A DNA stretch of 7,415 nt from an uncultured Hyphomicrobiales bacterium (GTDB taxonomy: Bacteria; Pseudomonadota; Alphaproteobacteria; Rhizobiales; Beijerinckiaceae): positions 1 to 7,415 of the forward strand of contig CAIXDD010000187.1 of NCBI GenBank assembly GCA_903918155.1. The letters are read 5' to 3'. Every line of letters begins with the position of its first letter. Position 1 is the first letter of the stretch. Position numbers and translations under genes: made by a program. The notes below the pieces were generated by a model. The model was not told the DNA's origin. It saw only the letters and a program-made list of their open reading frames with translations, and made no database searches. This document shows positions 1 through 6,290 of the stretch, one piece after another.

Positions 1-678
1 CATCGACGTCACCGAATGAACCTCATAGGCCAGACGCAGGCTGAGCGAGAGGCGGCGCGCCTCGGCCTCGACGATGCGGCGGATGACCCCGCGCGCGCCG
101 GCGATGACGAGATCGTGCTCGAGCGCCTCCGCAAGGCTGACGCTGGCGCTGGCCGGCGCCTGCGCGGGCGCGGTGACGAGCAGCAGATCCTCCTCCAGCA
201 CCGCGCGTCGGTCGAGGCCCGGCGCATCCTCGACATTATAGAGGAAGGCGACGCTGATCTGCCCGCGCGAGAGCGCGTCCAGCAGGACGGGCGTGCGCTC
301 CTCCACAAGGCTGAGCGACACGTCCGGCATTTCCGTTCGCGCGCGCGGAAGGAGTTGCGAGCCCAGCATGAGCACCATGCTGGGATTGACCCCCAGCGCG
401 ACATGATCGTGATCGCGCCGCCCGAAGGCGCGCACGTCGAGACGCGCGCGGTCCACATCCGCAAGAATGGCGCGGGCGCGCTCCTGCAGGAGACGGCCGG
501 CCTGCGTCGGCGCCACGCCGCGCGAATGACGCAGCAGAAGTTTGACGCCCAGCTCTTCCTCCAGCAGGCGGATCTGCGCGCCAAGCGCGGGCTGCGCGAG
601 GCCAAGCCGCTCGGCGGCCGCCGACATGCTGCCCGCCTCAAGGATCTTCACGAAATAGGAGAGCTGGCGGAAGTTGAT
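1..678 (-). CDS. LysR-family transcriptional regulator, 3' end cut by window edge, apparent ATC start
   Basis: A LysR-type transcriptional regulator, expected to bind DNA as an oligomer and respond to a small-molecule effector. 226 codons are visible; such proteins are usually about 300 residues, so the last quarter lies beyond the left edge. Residues 2-60 form the winged helix-turn-helix: NFRQLSYFVKILEAGS, then AAAERLGLAQPALGAQIRLL, then EEELGVKLLLRHSRGV and PTQAG. The effector-binding domain begins near residue 90 and includes VALGVNPSMVLMLGSQLLP. The start is a problem. The frame is closed by a stop at 706-708, and no ATG, GTG or TTG follows until GTG at 649-651 (codon 10) and ATG at 625-627 (codon 18), both inside the first helices. 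Family members typically begin M-N-F-R-Q-L; here that Met position is ATC (676-678), with GGAG 7 nt upstream. The gene begins 11 nt after the nikR-like stop, which suggests co-transcription and translational coupling. Its target is unknown; the sox operon is a candidate by proximity only. Confidence 0.87.
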   Translation of the reverse strand, partial: MNFRQLSYFVKILEAGSMSAAAERLGLAQPALGAQIRLLEEELGVKLLLRHSRGVAPTQAGRLLQERARAILADVDRARLDVRAFGRRDHDHVALGVNPSMVLMLGSQLLPRARTEMPDVSLSLVEERTPVLLDALSRGQISVAFLYNVEDAPGLDRRAVLEEDLLLVTAPAQAPASASVSLAEALEHDLVIAGARGVIRRIVEAEARRLSLSLRLAYEVHSVTSM

Positions 679-685
679 CGGCGCG

Positions 686-691
686 CTCCCT
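686..691 (-). promoter_or_regulatory. Shine-Dalgarno sequence of the LysR gene, overlapping the nikR-like stop codon
   Basis: AGGGAG on the minus strand lies 7 nt before the ATC at 676-678 and overlaps the TAG stop of the preceding gene (690-692). This is an ideal spacing for initiation at the ATC. It is the main sequence argument that the non-canonical codon is the real start rather than the GTG nine codons further in. Confidence 0.55.
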
Positions 692-1154
692 AAAGAACCG
701 GCGTGCTATGGGCGTGCACATGGCCGTCGTCGCCATGGCTGTGGTGCTCCGCGTCCACGCGCACGGGAACGAGATTGATCTGGCCGAATCGGACCCCGCG
801 TTCGGCGATCACGGTTTCCGCGAGCTTGCGCACCGCGGAGGTTTCGCCCTTCAGCAGCGTGATCTCCATGCAGTGCCGATGGTCGAGGCGCGTGCGCATC
901 GACGAGATGGTGAGATCGTGATGATCGTGCTGGGCGCGGTCGAGCCGCAGCGCGAGATCGCGTCCGTCGTAATCGTAGACATAGGAGACCGCGGCGACGC
1001 AAGAGGACGTGAGCGGCGCGCCCTGCGAGCGCACGAGCGAATCGCGCACGAGATCGCGGATCGCCTCCGAGCGATTGCTGTAGCCGCGCGCCTCCATGAA
1101 TTCATCGATGGCTTGCGCGATGCCGTCGTCGAGGCTGATGGTCAGACGCTGCAT
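690..1154 (-). CDS. nikR: NikR-like ribbon-helix-helix metalloregulator with altered nickel site and His-rich tail
   Basis: A homologue of NikR, the nickel-responsive repressor of nickel uptake genes, 154 residues long (E. coli NikR has 133). Residues 1-45 are the ribbon-helix-helix DNA-binding domain: MQRLTISLDD, then RGYSNRSEAIRDLV, with Arg3, Thr5, Glu30 and Asp34 in their usual places. Residues 60-140 are the ACT-like metal-binding and tetramerisation domain (VSYVYDYDGRDL, CMEITLLKG, VIAERGVRFGQINLVPV). Aligned to E. coli NikR, ligands His76 and Cys95 are present, but His87 and His89 are both Arg (SSMRTRLDHRHC). The C-terminal tail adds six histidines (HHSHGDDGHVHAH). The start is the ATG at 1152-1154, which gives the family N-terminus MQR and has GGAGG 5 nt upstream; an in-frame ATG at 1184 would add ten residues absent from the family. 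It lies 68 nt after soxG. No nickel transporter or nickel enzyme is in view, so the effector is uncertain. Confidence 0.9.
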   Translation of the reverse strand: MQRLTISLDDGIAQAIDEFMEARGYSNRSEAIRDLVRDSLVRSQGAPLTSSCVAAVSYVYDYDGRDLALRLDRAQHDHHDLTISSMRTRLDHRHCMEITLLKGETSAVRKLAETVIAERGVRFGQINLVPVRVDAEHHSHGDDGHVHAHSTPVL

Positions 1155-1159
1155 TCCGC

Positions 1160-1164
1160 CCTCC
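1160..1164 (-). promoter_or_regulatory. Ribosome binding site that decides the nikR-like start
   Basis: GGAGG on the minus strand lies 5 nt before the ATG at 1152-1154. It supports that start over the ATG at 1184, which would add ten residues not found in NikR proteins. Confidence 0.7.
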
Positions 1165-1173
1165 GCGGTCCGG

Positions 1174-1218
1174 CGTTTCCGCATCCTTGAATATCAGGCG
1201 CCGCGCTTTCGGGAAACG
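1174..1218. repeat. Inverted repeat in the soxG to nikR-like gap, possible operator
   Basis: The 68-nt gap between soxG and the nikR-like gene holds two perfect 7-base arms, CGTTTCC (1174-1180) and GGAAACG (1212-1218), separated by 31 nt. The proximal arm lies about 20 nt before the nikR-like start codon. It could be an operator for autoregulation or an RNA stem with a large loop. The spacing does not match the E. coli NikR operator (GTATGA-N16-TCATAC), and 7-base arms can occur by chance. No convincing promoter or U-tract terminator was seen in the gap. Confidence 0.3.
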
Positions 1219-1222
1219 TGAA

Positions 1223-1735
1223 TCACGGCGCAAGCCCGCGCGCCCCTTCCGCCAGCAGGGCGCAAGCGTAAGTCGCATAGGAGCGCGGCGTGCGCAGGAC
1301 GAAACGCGCCTCTCCCGTGCGCAACAGCAGCGCGGGAGCCTTGCCCAGAAGGGTGCGGGCGCAGGCGCCGGGCGGAAAGGCGCCCGTGTCCAGATCAAGC
1401 ATGATCGCGCAGGCGAGCAGGCGCGCGGCCGCCGGCCCCTCAAGCTCCAGCGCGGCCTCGCCGTCGCTCACGTCCACCAGCGCGTGGGGACGCTCCCCCA
1501 ATGGCGCCCGCAAGCGCGACGCGGCCTGCGCGTCGCCCAGCAGCAGCAAGCGATCCGGGGCCAGCCATAAAACCGCCAGCGGCCCCGCCGCGCGGGAGGC
1601 GCAGGGCGCAGGCGGATCGACGCCCAGCGCCGCGCAGGCGAGGGCCAGCGTGGGCGCGTCGCCGCACAGAAGAAAGGCCGGCGCGGGCGCAAGCGCGCGC
1701 ACGCGAACGCCGGGCGCCTCTATCGCGTCAACCAT
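1223..1735 (-). CDS. soxG: Sarcosine oxidase gamma subunit
   Basis: The gamma subunit of heterotetrameric sarcosine oxidase, a cytoplasmic enzyme. The subunit has a partial aminomethyltransferase-like fold and is mainly structural. The protein is 170 residues, within or slightly below the usual range. It is poorly conserved at the N-terminus, but the diagnostic family patterns are present. Residues from about 90 to 130 read VDVSDGEAALELEGPAAARL, then an LDLDTGAFPPGACARTLLG segment, and near the C-terminus FVLRTPRSYATYACALL matches the usual RSFAxYLxxxL pattern. The start is the ATG at 1733-1735, which overlaps the end of soxA by 8 nt and has GGAGAG about 7 nt upstream. The frame stays open further upstream, but that part lies inside soxA and does not resemble the family. 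The position as last gene after soxA matches the canonical B-D-A-G order. Confidence 0.92.
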   Translation of the reverse strand: MVDAIEAPGVRVRALAPAPAFLLCGDAPTLALACAALGVDPPAPCASRAAGPLAVLWLAPDRLLLLGDAQAASRLRAPLGERPHALVDVSDGEAALELEGPAAARLLACAIMLDLDTGAFPPGACARTLLGKAPALLLRTGEARFVLRTPRSYATYACALLAEGARGLAP

Positions 1736-4664
1736 TGAGCCGCTCTCCCGCAGGATCGTAGAAGACGGGCGCCGCGATCTCCGCTTCCTCGCAGGGTCCG
1801 TCCAGACGCGTGACGAACACGCGCGCCCCCATGCGCGCGCGCCCATCGGCGACGAGCGCGAGCGCGACGGGCGCGGCGAGAGCGGGCGAGACGCGCGAAC
1901 TCGTGACATGGCCGAGCGCCCGCGTCCCCGCAGGCGGGGCGGGCGCCTCGACGATCTGCGCGCCGACGTCCAGCGGGCGGGAGCCGCCGCGCAGGCGCAG
2001 CCCGACGAGCTGGCGCCGGCCTGCGGATGCGAGATGGGGCAGCCGCAACGAGCGCGCGCCGACGAAATCTCCCTTCGACGCGCCGATGAGCCGGGCGAGG
2101 CCGAGATCGTCGGGCGTGCATGCGCCGTCGCTGTCCTGGCCGATGACGATATAGCCTTTCTCCAGGCGCAAGACGTCGAGCGCCTCCAGCCCGTAAGGTT
2201 CGAGCCCGCAGCGCGCGCCCCGCTCCAGCAGGAAGTCCCACAAGGGAGCGCCGAAGCGGGCGGGCGTATACAGCTCGAATCCCAATTCGCCCGTGAAGCC
2301 CGCGCGCAGAAGACGCAGCGGCGTGCCCATGATCGCGCCCTCGCGCAGGCTCATAGGCGGCATGGCGGCGCGCGACAGATCGACGCCCTCGACGAGCGGG
2401 GCGAGAATGTCGCGCGCGCGCGGGCCTTGCAGCGCGAGGCAGGACCATTGCTCCGTCACGTCGACGAGCCAGACCTTCAGATGCGTGAATTCCGTCTGCA
2501 GGAAATCCTCCATGTGATGGAGGACATGGCCGAGACCGCCGGACGTGGTCGTGACGTGGAAGCGATCCGGCGCAAGGCGGGCGACGAGCCCGTCGTCCAT
2601 CACGAGGCCGGCTTCGTTGAGCATCACCGCATAGCGGCAGCGCCCCGGCGCGAGGCGTGAGAAATCGTTGACGTAAATCTTGTTGAGAAAGGCGAGCGCG
2701 TCGGGTCCTGCGACCTCGATCTTGCCGAGCGTGGAGGCGTCGAACAGGCCCGCCGCCGTCCGCACGGCCATCGCCTCGCGCGCCACAACGCGCGGCTCGC
2801 TTTCGCCCGCGCGCGCAAACGCTCGCGCGCGCCGCCATGCGCCGGCGTTTTCGAAGACCGCGCCCCGCGCGGCCGCGCCGGCATGGGCGGGCGTTTCGCG
2901 CGCCGGCTCGTACAGGGGGCCGCGCGCCATATGGGCGAGCGCGCCGAAGCTCACCGGCGTGAAGGGCGGGCGCATTGTGGTGAGGCCGACCGCGCCCGGC
3001 TCGCGCTGCGACAGGTCGGCCACGAGGCGCGTCGCGTTGATCGCGCCGGTCTTGCCCTGATCGGCGCCAAGGCCGCTCGTCGTGTATCGCTTCACATGTT
3101 CGAGGGCGACGAAGCCTTCGCGCTGCGCCAATTCGTAATCGCGCGCCTTCACGTCATTCTGGAAATCGACGAAAGCGGCGCCTTGCGCAACCGGCGCAAC
3201 CGGCGCGACCGGCCCGCTGGCGCAAGGCCAATCATGAGCGACCGCATGAACGCGCGTCGCCTCGCCGCCTGCGCGCGCGCCCTCGTCGAGCGCCATGGCG
3301 AGCGAGAGGGCGCCGTTGCAGGCGCCGGCGCAGACGATGTCCTCGCGCGCTTGGGCAGGACGAAAGGCGCCCAGCGCAGCGTCCCAGGCGAGGGGGCCGC
3401 GCGCCTGCGCGAAAAGATGCAAGGTCGGCGTCCAGCCTGCGCCCATGAGCAGCAGGTCGCAGGCGATGGTCCGCAGGCCCCCCGCTCCCTCCACCTCGGC
3501 GGCCTTCACCGCAAGCCGCCCATGCGCGCGGCGCACGCGCGCGCCCAGCTCGAACGCGACGCCCGTCTCGCGCGCGGCGTCCTGCAGGGCTTGCGCCACG
3601 CTGGCGCGCGCATCGGCGATCAGGACGATCTCGACGCCTGCGGCGCGCAGGTCGAACGCCGCGCGCCATGCGCTGTCGCTCGCGCAGGCGACCAGCGCGC
3701 GGGCGCCCGGCGCGACTCCGAATCTGTTGGCGTAGACGCGCGCGGCCTCGGCCAGCATCACGCCCGGCCTGTCGTTGCATTCGAACGCCAGCGGCCGCTC
3801 GATGGCGCCGGCCGCCACGATCACGCGGCCCGCGCGCACCTGCCACAGGCGCTCGCGCGGACCCTTCGCCTGAGCGGGCGGAAGATGATCCGACAGGCGC
3901 TGCGCGAGGCAGACGTAATTCTGCGCATAGAGTCCGAAGGCGGTCGTGCGGTTGAGCAAGGTCACGTTCGCGCGCGCGGCGAGTCGCGCCAGCGCCTGCG
4001 CGCGCCATTGCGCCGCCGCCTCGCCGTCGATGGTCGCCGCGCGCTCCGCCAGCAGCGAGCCGCCGAATGCGAAATCCTGTTCGCACAGGATCACGCGCTC
4101 GCCGCGACCGCTCGCCGCAAGCGCTGCCGCCAGGCCTGCGGGCCCGGAGCCCACGACCAGCGCGTCGCAATGGGCGTAGAGATTGGCGTAGACGTCCGCA
4201 TCCGCTTCGCGCGGGGCTTCGCCGAAACCTGCGGCGCGGCGGATCAGGGGTTCGTAAAGCCTGCGCCATGCGGCGGCGGGCCACATGAAGGTCTTGTAGT
4301 AGAAACCGGCGGGCATGAGCGCGGAGAAGAGATCGTTGATCTCCAGCGCATCGAACCGCAGCGACGGCCAGCGATTCTGGCTTCTCGCCGCAAGACCCTC
4401 ATAAATCTCCACCTGCGTGGCGAGGAGATTCGGCGTCACGCGTCCCGCGCCGCGATCGATCGTCACGAGGGCGTTCGGCTCCTCGACGCCGGCGGCCAGA
4501 AGTCCGCGGGGCCGATGATATTTGAACGAGCGGCCCAGAATGCGGACTCCTTGCGCGAGCAGGGCCGCAGCCAGCGTGTCGCCCGCGCGCCCCTCATAGG
4601 CGCGCCCGTCGAAGGTGAAACGCACAAGGGGAAGAGCGGCGCGCGCGCGGGGGGAGTCGATCAT
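1728..4664 (-). CDS. soxA: Sarcosine oxidase alpha subunit
   Basis: The large subunit of tetrameric sarcosine oxidase (978 residues, normal for the family), carrying the NAD+ and tetrahydrofolate sites. Residues about 12-95 are a ferredoxin-like N-terminal domain (FDGRAYEGRAGDTLAAALLA, then FKYHRPRGLLAAGVEEPNAL); it has no cysteines, so no iron-sulfur cluster, as in characterised sarcosine oxidases. Residues about 165-480 are a pyridine-nucleotide oxidoreductase domain with GSGPAG at 172-177 and Glu195 ending the second strand. Residues 498-545 hold the alpha-subunit signature FVDFQNDVKARDYELA with EHVKRYTTSGLGADQGKTGA. Residues about 600-970 resemble GcvT, the glycine cleavage T-protein (GLFDASTLGKIEVAGPDA, GRCRYAVMLNEAGLVMDDG, FTGELGFELY, and LEALDVLRLEKGYIVIGQD), and are expected to bind folate. 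The ATG at 4662-4664 overlaps the soxD stop as ATGA and has GAGGAGG just upstream. The frame is open further upstream but only through soxD. Confidence 0.97.
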   Translation of the reverse strand: MIDSPRARAALPLVRFTFDGRAYEGRAGDTLAAALLAQGVRILGRSFKYHRPRGLLAAGVEEPNALVTIDRGAGRVTPNLLATQVEIYEGLAARSQNRWPSLRFDALEINDLFSALMPAGFYYKTFMWPAAAWRRLYEPLIRRAAGFGEAPREADADVYANLYAHCDALVVGSGPAGLAAALAASGRGERVILCEQDFAFGGSLLAERAATIDGEAAAQWRAQALARLAARANVTLLNRTTAFGLYAQNYVCLAQRLSDHLPPAQAKGPRERLWQVRAGRVIVAAGAIERPLAFECNDRPGVMLAEAARVYANRFGVAPGARALVACASDSAWRAAFDLRAAGVEIVLIADARASVAQALQDAARETGVAFELGARVRRAHGRLAVKAAEVEGAGGLRTIACDLLLMGAGWTPTLHLFAQARGPLAWDAALGAFRPAQAREDIVCAGACNGALSLAMALDEGARAGGEATRVHAVAHDWPCASGPVAPVAPVAQGAAFVDFQNDVKARDYELAQREGFVALEHVKRYTTSGLGADQGKTGAINATRLVADLSQREPGAVGLTTMRPPFTPVSFGALAHMARGPLYEPARETPAHAGAAARGAVFENAGAWRRARAFARAGESEPRVVAREAMAVRTAAGLFDASTLGKIEVAGPDALAFLNKIYVNDFSRLAPGRCRYAVMLNEAGLVMDDGLVARLAPDRFHVTTTSGGLGHVLHHMEDFLQTEFTHLKVWLVDVTEQWSCLALQGPRARDILAPLVEGVDLSRAAMPPMSLREGAIMGTPLRLLRAGFTGELGFELYTPARFGAPLWDFLLERGARCGLEPYGLEALDVLRLEKGYIVIGQDSDGACTPDDLGLARLIGASKGDFVGARSLRLPHLASAGRRQLVGLRLRGGSRPLDVGAQIVEAPAPPAGTRALGHVTSSRVSPALAAPVALALVADGRARMGARVFVTRLDGPCEEAEIAAPVFYDPAGERLNG
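3185..3211. repeat. Three tandem 9-bp units inside soxA
   Basis: GCGCAACCG occurs twice in tandem and once more with one change (GCGCGACCG). On the coding strand it encodes an APVAPVAPVA-like run at SoxA residues about 486-493, in the linker between the oxidoreductase domain and the FVDFQNDV segment. In-frame 9-bp units change linker length by three residues at a time, so this is a likely site of length variation between strains. Confidence 0.75.
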
Positions 4665-4933
4665 GGCGCCTCCTCGACGCCCGCGCGGGAAGTCACGCAC
4701 GCATCCTCGCGCGTGTCGCGCCGCAGGACGAAGAAACGTCCGCAGCCATGGACATGGCGCCAACGCTCCTGGCTTTCGCCTTTCGGATTGGTGCGCGCGA
4801 AGAGGTAATCGGTCCATTCGCGGTCGCTCGCCGCCGCCGGATCGACGGGGCGCAGGAGGCCTGCTTCGCCGCAATGGCGGAACTCGCGCTCGGGACGCGA
4901 TTGGCGGCAATGGGGGCAGGGGATCAGCAACAT
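4661..4933 (-). CDS. soxD: Sarcosine oxidase delta subunit, zinc-binding
   Basis: The small zinc-binding subunit of heterotetrameric sarcosine oxidase, 90 residues, the usual size. The N-terminal MLLIPCPHC supplies two zinc ligands (Cys6, Cys9), and the pair near the C-terminus falls in ERWRHVHGCGRFF (His60 and Cys64 by spacing to the structurally known His-x3-Cys). The block SDREWTDYLFARTNPKG is highly typical of SoxD. One deviation is that the common GGEAH motif is CGEAG here (residues 21-25), with His20-Cys21 just before. This histidine is not one of the known zinc ligands. The start ATG (4931-4933) lies 7 nt after the soxB stop, and the GAGG that precedes it by 5 nt overlaps that stop. 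The stop TGA shares bases with the soxA ATG. Tight spacing suggests coupled translation and matched subunit amounts. Confidence 0.96.
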   Translation of the reverse strand: MLLIPCPHCRQSRPEREFRHCGEAGLLRPVDPAAASDREWTDYLFARTNPKGESQERWRHVHGCGRFFVLRRDTREDACVTSRAGVEEAP

Positions 4934-4940
4934 GGGCGCC

Positions 4941-6194
4941 TCAATGCGACACCGCCGCCGCCGTCGCCTCGTCGATGAGGCGGCCCGTGCGGAAGCGATC
5001 CAGCCCGAAAGGCGCGAGAACGGGATGCGGCGCGCCTTGCGCGAGGCTTGCGGCGAAGAGCTGGCCCGAGCCGGGGATGGCCTTGAATCCCCCTGTGCCC
5101 CAGCCGCAATTGAGCCAGAGGCCCGGCACGTCCGTCGGCCCGAGAATGGGCGAGCGATCGGGCGTGATGTCGACGATGCCCGCCCAGCACCGCATCATGC
5201 GCAGGCGGCGCAGGCAGGGAAACAATTCGCACAAGGAGTCGAGCGTGGCCCCCGTCACGTGAAAGGATCCGCGCTGCGCATAGGAAGGATAGACGTCGGC
5301 GGCCGCGCCGATCACGAGTTCGCCCTTGTCCGATTGCGACATATAGGCGTCGATCGTGTTCGACATGACGACGCATGGCATGATCGGCTTGACCGGCTCG
5401 GAGACCAGCGCCTGCAGCGGAAAGCTTTCGATGGGAAGGCGCAGGCCCGCCATGCCCGCCAGCACGCTCGAATGTCCTGCGGCCACGAGCGCCAGCATGC
5501 GCGTGGAAATGGCGCCACGCGTCGTCTCCACCGCGCTCACCGCGCCTGCGGCGTCGCGGCGAACGCCCGTCACCTCGCAATTTTCGATCACGTCGACGCC
5601 CAAGGCGTCGGCCGCGCGCGCATAGCCCCACACCACGGCGTCATGCCGCGCGACGCCGCCGCGGCCTTGCCAGGACGCGCCGAGCACGGGATAGCGCGGC
5701 GCCTGGCTGACGTCGAGAATGGGACACAGCGCCTTGGCCTGCGCGGGGGTGAGAAAATCCGCGTCGATTCCCGCAAGCCTGTTGGCGTGGACATGGCGCC
5801 GGATGATCTGCACGTCGCTTTCGGTATGGCCGAGCGCCATCACGCCGCGGGGCGAATACATGACGTTGTAATTGAGCGTCCGGGAAAGGCCTTCCCAGAG
5901 CTTGAGGGAATGTTCGTAAAGCGCCTCGCTTTCTTCGAACAGATAGTTCGAGCGCACGATCGTGGTGTTGCGGCCCGAATTGCCGCCGCCGATCCAGCCC
6001 TTTTCCAGCACCGCGACGCGTCGGACGCCCTGTTCGGCGGCGAGGTGATAAGCGGTCGCCAGGCCATGGCCGCCGCCGCCGACGATCACGACGTCATAGG
6101 CGCGCTGGGGCTCCGGCGAACGCCATTGCCGCGTCCAGCCGGTATGGCCTGAAAAACTCTCCCGCAGGATCCGCCCAAAAGAAAAGCCGCGCAT
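4941..6194 (-). CDS. soxB: Sarcosine oxidase beta subunit, flavoprotein
   Basis: The catalytic flavoprotein subunit of heterotetrameric sarcosine oxidase (417 residues, family length), a DAO-type oxidoreductase that oxidises sarcosine. Residues 33-43 carry the FAD-binding Rossmann motif (YDVVIVGGGGHG), followed by EKGWIGGGNSGRNTTIVRSN, a strong SoxB signature. His184, in GGVARHDAVVWG, aligns with the histidine that holds covalent FMN (His173 in characterised enzymes, whose N-terminus is shorter by 11). C-terminal blocks include GHSSVLAGMAG, SFPLQALVSEPV, WAGIVDITPDRSPILG and LNCGWGTGGFKAIPGSG. The ATG at 6192-6194 is preferred because MRGFSFGRILRESFSGHTGW matches the usual N-terminus. An in-frame TTG at 6228-6230 would add 12 residues. 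Unlike the other sox genes, it has no clear ribosome binding site, only GCGGGCC inside a small hairpin. The name is shared with the unrelated sulfur-oxidation SoxB. Confidence 0.97.
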   Translation of the reverse strand: MRGFSFGRILRESFSGHTGWTRQWRSPEPQRAYDVVIVGGGGHGLATAYHLAAEQGVRRVAVLEKGWIGGGNSGRNTTIVRSNYLFEESEALYEHSLKLWEGLSRTLNYNVMYSPRGVMALGHTESDVQIIRRHVHANRLAGIDADFLTPAQAKALCPILDVSQAPRYPVLGASWQGRGGVARHDAVVWGYARAADALGVDVIENCEVTGVRRDAAGAVSAVETTRGAISTRMLALVAAGHSSVLAGMAGLRLPIESFPLQALVSEPVKPIMPCVVMSNTIDAYMSQSDKGELVIGAAADVYPSYAQRGSFHVTGATLDSLCELFPCLRRLRMMRCWAGIVDITPDRSPILGPTDVPGLWLNCGWGTGGFKAIPGSGQLFAASLAQGAPHPVLAPFGLDRFRTGRLIDEATAAAVSH

Positions 6195-6196
6195 GG

Positions 6197-6213
6197 CCCG
6201 CAGAATGCGCGGG
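6197..6213 (-). promoter_or_regulatory. Small hairpin directly before the soxB start codon
   Basis: On the minus strand CCCGC, a 7-nt loop (GCATTCT) and GCGGG form a perfect 5-bp stem ending 2 nt before the soxB ATG. It covers the place where a Shine-Dalgarno sequence should be. It could dampen initiation or may be a chance product of the high GC content. Confidence 0.3.
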
Positions 6214-6267
6214 TCATGCGCGGCGATCAAGCATGCGATCCCGCAAGGCGGCCTATGAAGCCTGCGG

Positions 6268-6286
6268 GGGCGGCGCGAGGCCGCCC
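6268..6286 (-). terminator. GC-rich stem-loop just after the ThDP-enzyme stop, weak terminator candidate
   Basis: GGGCGGC, loop CTCGC and GCCGCCC form a perfect 7-bp stem on the minus strand starting 4 nt after the stop codon at 6291-6293. No run of T follows, so it is not a classical intrinsic terminator. It may attenuate transcription or protect an mRNA end between the ThDP gene and soxB. The rest of the 96-nt gap (6195-6290) shows no convincing promoter. Confidence 0.35.
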
Positions 6287-6290
6287 GCGT

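Noticed and set aside
9..641. A 210-codon minus-strand frame over the LysR region
   Set aside because: It is Arg/Ser/Cys-rich without family motifs. The neighbouring frame gives a textbook LysR helix-turn-helix and effector domain.
1190..1222. Sigma-70-like promoter (TTTCCC, 17 nt, TATTCA on the minus strand) before the nikR-like gene
   Set aside because: Both elements match the consensus poorly and could occur by chance, so it is not listed as a feature.
3250..3500. Possible disruption of SoxA in its GC-repetitive middle region
   Set aside because: The frame is continuous and the 978-residue product has the normal domain order, so there is no sign of a frameshift.
2883..4808. A 641-codon open frame on the plus strand opposite soxA
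   Set aside because: It is fully antisense to a gene with clear family motifs, has Arg/Ala/Gly-rich low-information sequence, and is typical of spurious frames in very GC-rich DNA. The plus-strand frames at 1290-2660, 4932-6152, 16-693 and 708-1190 are rejected for the same reason.
4665..4910. Upstream extension of soxA to an in-frame ATG at 4910
   Set aside because: The extra 82 residues are Arg/Pro-rich, lie over soxD in another frame and do not match SoxA N-termini. The ATG at 4664 has a strong ribosome binding site.
4941..6194. SoxB as a sulfur-oxidation (thiosulfohydrolase) protein
   Set aside because: The Rossmann GGGGHG motif, covalent-FMN histidine and sarcosine oxidase blocks, with soxD, soxA and soxG adjacent, show it is sarcosine oxidase. 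The shared symbol is a naming coincidence.
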